Made by a program: the position numbers and the translations under genes. A DNA stretch of 64,000 nucleotides. It comes from Planosporangium sp963837285 (GTDB lineage: Bacteria > Actinomycetota > Actinomycetes > Mycobacteriales > Micromonosporaceae). The notes below the pieces were generated by a model. That model was not told the origin of the DNA. It searched no databases and saw nothing but the letters and a program-made list of their open reading frames with translations. The stretch is from positions 992,001 through 1,056,000 of the forward strand of contig CAWIMS010000006.1 in NCBI GenBank assembly GCA_963837285.1. The letters run 5' to 3'. This document shows positions 58,519 through 64,000 of this stretch, piece by piece (positions within the stretch are counted from its first letter, which is position 1; every line of letters starts with the position of its first letter).

Positions 58519-59352
58519 ATGCTGACGGCGGGACGGGTCGAGGTCGACACCGGGGTCGAGGGGCTGCGCCTCGCGGTGGGCGACGACGGCGTCGCCGTGC
58601 TGACGATCGACCGGCCGGCACGGCGCAACGCGTTGACCCTCGCCATGTGGGCCGGCCTGCCGGGCATTCTCACCGGTCTGGCCGACGATTCCGGGGTACG
58701 CGTCCTGCTCGTCACCGGGGCCGGCGACACGTTCTCGGCCGGCGCGGACATCGGGGAGCTGCTGGACGTGTACGCCGATCCGGACCGCGCGGACCGGTAC
58801 CACGCGACCAACGTCGCGGCCGAGGAGGCGCTGGCCGGGTTCCCGCGACCCACGGTGGCGGTCATCCGGGGTACCGCCGTCGGTGGCGGTTGCCAGCTCG
58901 CCGTCGCCTGCGACCTGCGGCTGGCCGAGCCGTCCGCGCGGTTGGGCATCACGCCGGCCAAGCTGGGCGTGGTGTACCCGGCGGTGCCGACCACCCGGCT
59001 GGTCCGGCTGGTCGGGCCGGCGCGGGCCAAGTACCTGCTCTACTCGGCCGACCTGGTGACCGCCGAGCGCGCCGTCGCGCTGGGGCTGGTCGACGAGGTC
59101 GTGCCGGACGGTGGCTCGACGGATGGTGGCTCGACGGACGGTGGCTTGGATGACCGGGCCCTCGGGCTGGCGCGGACGATCGCCAGCCGGTCGCCGCAGA
59201 CGCTGGGCGCGGTGAAGGCCGTGGTCGAGGCGGTCGCGGCGGGCGGCGATCCGCAGCGGGCGATCGAGCCGTGGGAGCGGGCGTCCCGGCACGCTCCGGA
59301 TGTACGCGAGGGGCTGGCCGCCTTCGTGGAGCGCCGGGCGCCGCGGTTCTGA
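58519..59352 (+). CDS. Enoyl-CoA hydratase/isomerase family protein
   Basis: A 277-residue crotonase-fold protein: VAVLTIDRPARRNALTLAMW, oxyanion-hole blocks GAGDTFSAGADIGELL and VIRGTAVGGGCQLAVACDLR, and LGITPAKLGVVYP. One of the two catalytic Glu of hydratases is not evident (GVVYP at the usual EIGLIP/GIIPG position), so isomerase or other crotonase chemistry is possible. GGSTD repeats (15-bp, about 59107-59150) occur in a loop. It is 20 bp after the small gene. Confidence 0.82.
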   Translation: MLTAGRVEVDTGVEGLRLAVGDDGVAVLTIDRPARRNALTLAMWAGLPGILTGLADDSGVRVLLVTGAGDTFSAGADIGELLDVYADPDRADRYHATNVAAEEALAGFPRPTVAVIRGTAVGGGCQLAVACDLRLAEPSARLGITPAKLGVVYPAVPTTRLVRLVGPARAKYLLYSADLVTAERAVALGLVDEVVPDGGSTDGGSTDGGLDDRALGLARTIASRSPQTLGAVKAVVEAVAAGGDPQRAIEPWERASRHAPDVREGLAAFVERRAPRF

Positions 59353-59394
59353 CCGTTTGATCCAGTTCCTGACCGGAGCCGTTGGTCAGCGCTA

Positions 59395-59424
59395 TTGACA
59401 AACCCGTTACAAATTCGCTATCAA
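59395..59424 (+). promoter_or_regulatory. Promoter of GH16 gene
   Basis: TTGACA (59395-59400), 17-18 bp spacer and CTATCA/TATCAA as -10. The context CTATTGACAA(A)CC is shared with the sugar-binding protein promoter at 62787. The LacI-type operator follows at 59441. Confidence 0.5.
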
Positions 59425-59440
59425 GATAGCAATCTTCTGT

Positions 59441-59452
59441 GAGAGCGCTCTC
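59441..59452. promoter_or_regulatory. LacI-type operator for GH16 gene
   Basis: GAGAGCGCTCTC perfect palindrome, flanked GT and TC. Same core as 62830-62841. The LacI-family regulator gene is 2.1 kb downstream. Confidence 0.8.
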
Positions 59453-59567
59453 TCGTGCGGCTCGTACAGAATCTGGCCGTGGCGACGGTCGACCTCGTGA
59501 CGTACCCGTGCCTTGGCGACGGACGGGTTCGCCATGCCCAACGTCTCCGTCTGAAACCGAGGCAGCC

Positions 59568-61463
59568 GTGACCGCACCTCCAAATCGCAGATCCGCCAGG
59601 TCAAGACTCCGCATCCTCGTCGCCATGCTCGGTGCCGCCGTTCTCGGCACCGCCTGGGTCGCCACCGCGATGAACGCCAGCGCCGCGGTGCCGACACCGA
59701 CCGGCTGGACCCAGGTGTTCGCCGACGACTTCACCGGCGCGGCGGGTAGTCGGGTGAGTAGGAATTGGCGTTATGACGTCGGTACGTCTTATCCGGGTGG
59801 TCCGGGTCCTGGCTTTGGTACCAGTGAGGTCGAGACGATGACCGACAGCACGTCGAACGTGTCGCTCGACGGCGCCGGGAATCTGAAGATCACGGCGGTG
59901 CGGGGCGGTCCGACCGGGTGGACCTCGGGCCGGATCGAGACCAATCGGGACGACTTCCAGCCACCGGCGGGCGGCAAGCTCCGGGTCGAGGCCCGGATGC
60001 GGCTGCCCGACGTGTCCGGGAACGCGGCGCGGGGGTACTGGCCGGCGTTCTGGATGTTGGGCGCGCCGTACCGCGGGAACTACTGGAACTGGCCGGGTGT
60101 CGGCGAGATCGACATCATGGAGAACGTCCAGGGCCTCAACCGCGAGTGGGGCACCATGCACTGCGGGTCCAGTCCGGGTGGGCCGTGCAACGAGAAGTCC
60201 GGTATCGGCAACAACGTGCCCTGCAACGGGGCCACCTGTCAGGGCGGGTTCCATACGTACGCGATCGAGTGGGACCGGTCCACCAACCCGCAGCAGGTGC
60301 GCTGGTATCTCGACGGGGTGCAGTTCCACACGGTCAGCGCTAACCAGATGCCGGCGGATGTGTGGAACGCCGCGACCGGGCACGGGTTCTTCGTCATCCT
60401 CAACCTCGCGATGGGCGGCGAGTTCCCGGCCGCGCTCGGTGGCGGCCCGGACGGGGCGACCGCGTCAGGTGGGTCGCTGCTGGTCGACTACGTCGGGGTG
60501 TGGACGGCGGGTGCCGGTGGGCCGCCGCCGGGCCAGACCACCGGCCCGCCGGTGTCACCCCCGCCGACCTGCGGTCCGCTGATCTCACAGGGCCGGCCGA
60601 CCTCGTCGTCGGCGGTCGAGGCGGCGAGCCTGGCCGCGCAGTACGCGGTGGACGGCAATCCGGGTACCCGCTGGTCGAGCGCGTTCAGCGACCCGCAGTG
60701 GATGCAGGTCGACCTGGGGGCGGCCAAACCCGTCACCCGGGTCCGGCTGAACTGGGAGGCGGCCTACGCCAGCGCGTACCAGATCCAGACCTCGACCAAC
60801 GGATCGAACTGGACCACGGTGTACAGCACGGCGTCCGGTGACGGCGGGATCGACGACCTCAACATCGCCGCCACCGCCCGGTACGTGCGGATGTACGGCA
60901 CCCAGCGGGCCACCCCGTACGGGTACTCGCTGTGGGAGTTCGAGGTGTACGGCGCCTGCGGCCCCGGCTCGCCACCGGTCAGCACACCGCCGAACTCACC
61001 GCCGGTAAGTTCGCCGAACTCGCCACCCAACTCACCACCGCCCACCGGGAACCGGGACGCGTACTCGACCATCCAGGCCGAGTCCTACGACGACCAGGGT
61101 GGGGTAACGCTGGAAGCCACCGGTGACACCGGCGGCGGCCAGGACATCAGCACGCTCGCCAACGGCGACTGGGCGCTGTACAAGGGCGTCAACTTCGGTA
61201 CCAACGCGGCGCACCAGTTCATGGCACGCGCCGCGAGCGGGGCCGGCGGAGGGGTCAGCGGGCTGGTCGAGGTGCGCCTGGACAGCAGGTCCAGCGCACC
61301 GGTCGGATCGTTCGCCATCGCCAACACCGGCGGCTGGCAGAGCTGGAAGACCGTGCCGGCCAACGTCAGCGCCATCACCGGTACCCACGACGTGTACATC
61401 ACGTTCACCAGCGGCCAGCCGGCCAACTACGTCAACGTCAACTGGTTCACGTTCGGCCACTAG
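59568..61463 (+). CDS. Secreted GH16 beta-glucanase with F5/8 (discoidin) and CBM6-like modules
   Basis: A 631-residue multi-domain enzyme. Signal peptide (RILVAMLGAAVLGTAWVATA). GH16 catalytic domain (about residues 45-300) with the nucleophile/acid motif GEIDIMEN. A Pro/Gly-rich linker leads to a discoidin-type domain (GRPTSSSAVEAASLAAQYAV, DGNPGTRWSSAFSDPQWMQV, GYSLWEFEVYG). A second NSPP linker leads to a CBM6-like domain (YSTIQAESYDDQGGVTLEAT, DWALYKGVNFG, ending YVNVNWFTFGH). It hydrolyses beta-1,3- or mixed glucans outside the cell. Regulated by the adjacent LacI protein via the upstream operator. Confidence 0.9.
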   Translation: MTAPPNRRSARSRLRILVAMLGAAVLGTAWVATAMNASAAVPTPTGWTQVFADDFTGAAGSRVSRNWRYDVGTSYPGGPGPGFGTSEVETMTDSTSNVSLDGAGNLKITAVRGGPTGWTSGRIETNRDDFQPPAGGKLRVEARMRLPDVSGNAARGYWPAFWMLGAPYRGNYWNWPGVGEIDIMENVQGLNREWGTMHCGSSPGGPCNEKSGIGNNVPCNGATCQGGFHTYAIEWDRSTNPQQVRWYLDGVQFHTVSANQMPADVWNAATGHGFFVILNLAMGGEFPAALGGGPDGATASGGSLLVDYVGVWTAGAGGPPPGQTTGPPVSPPPTCGPLISQGRPTSSSAVEAASLAAQYAVDGNPGTRWSSAFSDPQWMQVDLGAAKPVTRVRLNWEAAYASAYQIQTSTNGSNWTTVYSTASGDGGIDDLNIAATARYVRMYGTQRATPYGYSLWEFEVYGACGPGSPPVSTPPNSPPVSSPNSPPNSPPPTGNRDAYSTIQAESYDDQGGVTLEATGDTGGGQDISTLANGDWALYKGVNFGTNAAHQFMARAASGAGGGVSGLVEVRLDSRSSAPVGSFAIANTGGWQSWKTVPANVSAITGTHDVYITFTSGQPANYVNVNWFTFGH

Positions 61464-61465
61464 AA

Positions 61466-61535
61466 GATCGATACGACTTCCGGGAAGTTGTCGCCTCCGG
61501 TACCCACCGAGGCCACAACTTCCCGGAAGCCGTGA
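61466..61535. repeat. Family A palindromic element, copy 12 (outer ends degraded)
   Basis: Core arms ACTTCCGGGAAGTTGTCGCC and GGCCACAACTTCCCGGAAG remain, but the outer GATCGATACG / CGTGACTGTC no longer pair well. Between convergent GH16 and LacI genes. Confidence 0.8.
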
Positions 61536-61549
61536 CTGTCCCGGGCGCG

Positions 61550-62569
61550 TCAGGCGGAGTCGCGGATGACCAGCTCGGTGGCGAGGACGACGGCGGGCTC
61601 GATGGTCTCGCCCGTGGCCAGGCGGAGCAGCTGGCGGGCCATGGTCCGGCCGATGTCGACGACCGGCTGGCGGATCGTGGTCAGCGGCGGCTCGGTGTAC
61701 CGGGCGATCTCGCTGTCGTCGAAGCCGATCACCGCGACGTCGTCGGGCACCCGCCGGCCGGCCTGCCGCAGCGCCCGGATCGCCCCGTCGGCCATCAGGT
61801 CGGAGGCGACGAACACCGCGTCCAGCGTCGGGTCGTCGGCCAGCAGCTGGCGCATGGCCGCCGTGCCGGAGTCCCGGGTGAAGTCACCCACCGCGACGAT
61901 CGAGCGACGGTCGGAATCCTTCAGCTCCGCCCGGTACCCGTTGAGCCGGTCGATCCCGCCGATCATGTCCTGCGGGCCGGCGATCGTGGCGATTCGCCGC
62001 CGGCCGGCTTCGAGCAGGTGGCGCACCGCGAGCCGGGCCCCGCCCTCGTTGGCCACGTCGACGTAGGGCACCGACGAGCGGCCCATCGGTCGGCCGTTGA
62101 CCACGACCGGAATGCCGACGCGGGCGAGTGTGCCGGGCAACGGGTCGGCTCCGTGCATCGACGACACCATGACGCCGTCGACGTGCCCGCCCAGCGCGTA
62201 CTGCTCGACCCGGTCGTGGCTGGGCCCCGAGTTGACCATCATGAGCACGAGCTGCATGCCGACCGCGTCGAGCTCCTGGCTGACGCCCTGCACGATGGTC
62301 GGGAAGAACGGGTCGTCGGAGAAGACCCGGCTGGCGGACTCGGTCAGGACCAGGGCGATCGAGTTGGTCCGCTGCGTGACCAGGCTGCGCGCGGCCTGGT
62401 TGGGCACGTACCCGAGATCGGCGATGGCGCGCAGCACGGCGTCGCGGATGTGCGGGGCGACCGTGGTCGAGCCGTTGACGACGCGGGATGCGGTGGCTCG
62501 CGAAACCCCGGCCCGCATCGCGACGCTCTCCAGGGTCGGCCGGTCCCGGCCCGGCGCCCCAACGCTCAT
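61550..62569 (-). CDS. LacI-family transcriptional repressor
   Basis: A 339-residue regulator. N-terminal LacI HTH: PTLESVAMRAGVSRATASRV, VNGSTTVAPHIRDAVLRAIA, DLGYVPNQAARSL hinge. The ligand domain (periplasmic-binding fold) has ALVLTESASRVFSDDPFFPT, VDGVMVSSMHGADP, VYVDVANEGGARLAVRHLL and AVIGFDDSEIARYTEPPLTT. It binds GAGAGCGCTCTC-type sites upstream of GH16, itself and the sugar-binding protein, and is probably relieved by a glucan oligosaccharide. Confidence 0.92.
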   Translation of the reverse strand: MSVGAPGRDRPTLESVAMRAGVSRATASRVVNGSTTVAPHIRDAVLRAIADLGYVPNQAARSLVTQRTNSIALVLTESASRVFSDDPFFPTIVQGVSQELDAVGMQLVLMMVNSGPSHDRVEQYALGGHVDGVMVSSMHGADPLPGTLARVGIPVVVNGRPMGRSSVPYVDVANEGGARLAVRHLLEAGRRRIATIAGPQDMIGGIDRLNGYRAELKDSDRRSIVAVGDFTRDSGTAAMRQLLADDPTLDAVFVASDLMADGAIRALRQAGRRVPDDVAVIGFDDSEIARYTEPPLTTIRQPVVDIGRTMARQLLRLATGETIEPAVVLATELVIRDSA

Positions 62570-62670
62570 GTTGCCCTCCGTCCCTGCGGACCAGTGCTCC
62601 GACCTATCCCATCGTGCCCCGGCCGGGCCGGAATAGGTGAACCGGGTTACCTGATCAGTGTACTAGCTGC

Positions 62671-62682
62671 GAAAGCGCTCTC
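62671..62682. promoter_or_regulatory. Degenerate LacI operator in the lacI-type gene promoter
   Basis: GAAAGCGCTCTC differs by one base from the perfect site at 62830-62841. It lies 102 bp upstream of the regulator's start and suits autoregulation. Confidence 0.65.
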
Positions 62683-62702
62683 TGGATCAGCTCGGACCGG
62701 CT

Positions 62703-62770
62703 CGGCACAACTTCCCGGAAGTTGTGGCCTCAGTGCAGCGCTAAGGCCACGACTTCCGGGAAGTTGTGGC
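62703..62770. repeat. Family A palindromic element, copy 13 (between divergent genes)
   Basis: CGGCACAACTTCCCGGAAGT plus TGTGGCCT pairs with AGGCCACGACTTCCGGGAAG plus TTGTGGC. Between divergent lacI-type and SBP genes, flanked on both sides by LacI operators. Confidence 0.88.
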
Positions 62771-62786
62771 AAGAGGGGCATGACTA

Positions 62787-62792
62787 TTGACA
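62787..62792 (+). promoter_or_regulatory. -35 hexamer of sugar-binding protein promoter
   Basis: TTGACA in the context CTATTGACAACCGTT, nearly identical to the GH16 promoter. No clear -10 is seen at 17-18 bp spacing. The operator starts about 36 bp downstream. Confidence 0.45.
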
Positions 62793-62827
62793 ACCGTTTA
62801 CTGGTCGGTGCACCCTCGAACCCACTT

Positions 62828-62843
62828 GTGAGAGCGCTCTCAC
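62828..62843. promoter_or_regulatory. LacI operator upstream of sugar-binding lipoprotein
   Basis: GTGAGAGCGCTCTCAC, perfect 16-bp palindrome, 37 bp before the start codon. The best operator of the three. Confidence 0.85.
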
Positions 62844-62879
62844 GCTCGATGTGGGGTAGAGATAGAACGAGGAGTCTCC

Positions 62880-64000
62880 ATGCGCGTCGCGACACGTCGG
62901 CGATCGGCTCTCGCGTTAGGGGCGAGCGCCATCCTGGTGGGCTCACTGCTCGCCGGCTGCGGAAACAGCACATCCGGGTCGGCCGAGGCCGACGACAAGA
63001 CCCCGATCACCCTCACGGTCAACCTGTTCGGCGACTTCGGCTACAAGGACCTGTACGCCCAGTACCAGGCGGCCCACCCGAACATCACGGTCAAGGAGAA
63101 CGTCACCGACTACAACACCCACCACAAGAACCTTCAGGCGCACCTGCTCGCCGGCTCCGGTACGGCCGACATCGAGGCGATCGAGATCGGGCAGATCGCC
63201 GGGTTCCGGCCGCAGGCGTCGAAGTTCGTCAACTACCTCGGCAAGGGCGTCAACAAGGACCAGTGGGAGGACTCCAAGTGGGAGCCGGCCACCAGCCCGG
63301 ACGGTAAGTCGCTCTTCGGCGTCGGCACCGACTTCGGCGGCCTGGCCCTGTGCTACCGCACCGACCTGTTCAAGGCGGCCGGCCTGCCCACCGACCGGGA
63401 CGCCGTTTCCGCGCTGTTCACCGACTGGAACTCCTATGTGGACGTCGGCAAGCAGTTCCTGGCGAAGACCCCGGACAAGAACGTCAAGTGGTTCGACGCG
63501 GCCAGCAACGTGTACAACGCGATCGTCGGGCAGCAGACCAAAGCCGCGTACGACGAGCAGGGCAACGTCATCGTGAGCAGCAACCCGGCCGTGAAGCAGG
63601 CCTGGGACACCACGGTGACCGCCGTCAAGGCGGGGGAGTCCGCCGGCCTGGCCGCCTTCAGCCCACAGTGGAACACCGGGTTCCGTAACGGCCAGTTCGC
63701 CACCATCACCTGCCCGTCCTGGATGATGGCGTACATCAAGGACAACGCCCCGGACACCGCCGGCAAGTGGGACCTGGCGCGGATACCGGGCACCGGCGGC
63801 GGCAACTGGGGCGGCTCGTACCTGACCGTGCCGACGGCGAGCAAGCACCAGAAGGAAGCCGTCGAGCTGGCCAAGTGGCTGACCGCGCCCGAGCAGGAGA
63901 AGTGGCTGTTCACCAACAAGGGCAACTTCCCGTCCGACAAGGCGCTGTGGGACCAGCCGGAGGTCGCCGGGTTCACCAACCCGTTCTTCTCGGGCGCGCC
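62880..64000 (+). CDS. ABC sugar transporter solute-binding lipoprotein (partial at right edge)
   Basis: 373 residues visible, incomplete at the window end. Signal (RRRSALALGASAILVGSLLAGC) with lipobox LAGC. Family 1 extracellular binding-protein fold: PITLTVNLFGDFGYKDLYAQ, YQAAHPNITVKENVTDYNTH, LLAGSGTADIEAIEIGQIAG, FGGLALCYRTDLFKAAGLPT, FATITCPSWMMAYIKDNAPD and GGSYLTVPTASKHQKEAVEL. It captures oligosaccharides outside the membrane; permease genes are expected just beyond the window. Regulated by the LacI operator upstream. GAGGAG precedes the ATG by about 7 bp. Confidence 0.9.
   Translation, partial: MRVATRRRSALALGASAILVGSLLAGCGNSTSGSAEADDKTPITLTVNLFGDFGYKDLYAQYQAAHPNITVKENVTDYNTHHKNLQAHLLAGSGTADIEAIEIGQIAGFRPQASKFVNYLGKGVNKDQWEDSKWEPATSPDGKSLFGVGTDFGGLALCYRTDLFKAAGLPTDRDAVSALFTDWNSYVDVGKQFLAKTPDKNVKWFDAASNVYNAIVGQQTKAAYDEQGNVIVSSNPAVKQAWDTTVTAVKAGESAGLAAFSPQWNTGFRNGQFATITCPSWMMAYIKDNAPDTAGKWDLARIPGTGGGNWGGSYLTVPTASKHQKEAVELAKWLTAPEQEKWLFTNKGNFPSDKALWDQPEVAGFTNPFFSGA

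Noticed and set aside
59353..59567. Small ORF upstream of GH16 start (from 59439)
   Set aside because: Overlaps promoter and LacI operator; the signal peptide begins at the GTG 59568.
1..64000. Mobile elements or prophage genes
   Set aside because: No transposase, integrase or phage structural protein was recognised. The RNase H-like N-terminus of the deacetylase is only a fold resemblance.

Overview
The window is 64 kb of very GC-rich DNA with strong GC3 codon bias, many GTG starts, short 4-bp gene overlaps and few intrinsic terminators with U-tracts. Gene content points to a filamentous actinomycete, most likely of the Micromonosporales. The pointers are F420/PPOX-type proteins, an LCP ligase, an Rpf-like transglycosylase behind a c-di-AMP riboswitch, an ECF42-DGPF pair, LAL regulators and many secreted glycosidases. 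The placement is inferred from gene types, not from a marker gene. I recognise no rRNA, tRNA, CRISPR array, transposase or prophage.

Layout. 0-10 kb: small oxidoreductases and hydrolases, then a very large Ser/Thr kinase-AAA-TPR protein. 9-15 kb: a GT2, an LCP protein, and selA-selB for selenocysteine insertion (selB carries an apparent 1-nt frameshift). 15-24 kb: a secreted GH28 pectinase-like enzyme, the DGPF/ECF42 pair, a hydrolase, an AlkZ-like winged-helix protein, and a NodB deacetylase with an unusual N-terminal domain. 24-28 kb: xylulokinase overlapping a LAL regulator. 28-36 kb: a 0.7-kb leader region with a mini-ORF, a beta-propeller, a PucR-type regulator, an ABC exporter (ATPase frameshifted) followed by a histidine kinase/response regulator, and a lipoprotein. 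37-45 kb: a glycan cluster (GT4, epimerase, GT-C/GT2 fusion, GtrA, SQD1-like synthase) and an MFS transporter. 45-54 kb: GH105, methionine aminopeptidase with a divergent XRE regulator, aldo/keto reductase, Rpf-LysM, SnoaL-like and GH95 proteins. 54-59 kb: LLM flavoprotein, DksA-like zinc finger, slipin, Dps and enoyl-CoA hydratase. 59-64 kb: a GH16 beta-glucanase, a LacI regulator and an ABC sugar-binding lipoprotein sharing a GAGAGCGCTCTC operator, which is a self-contained glucan-utilisation regulon.

The most striking feature is not a gene. A roughly 75-bp, nested-palindromic element (family A here) occurs 13 times between 10.2 and 62.8 kb, always in or at the edge of intergenic space. The arms are about 30 bp and each arm is itself a palindrome. 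Differences between copies are mirrored in the opposite arm (compensatory changes), so the long stem is preserved. Copies lie between convergent, tandem and divergent genes. Several genes run into a copy and take their last codons and stop from it. Other long intergenic hairpins (families B, C/D and E here) behave similarly. Together they look like a genome-wide set of structured intergenic elements of unknown mobility and function. Two single-base homopolymer frameshifts (selB and the ABC ATPase) should be checked against reads before being called mutations.
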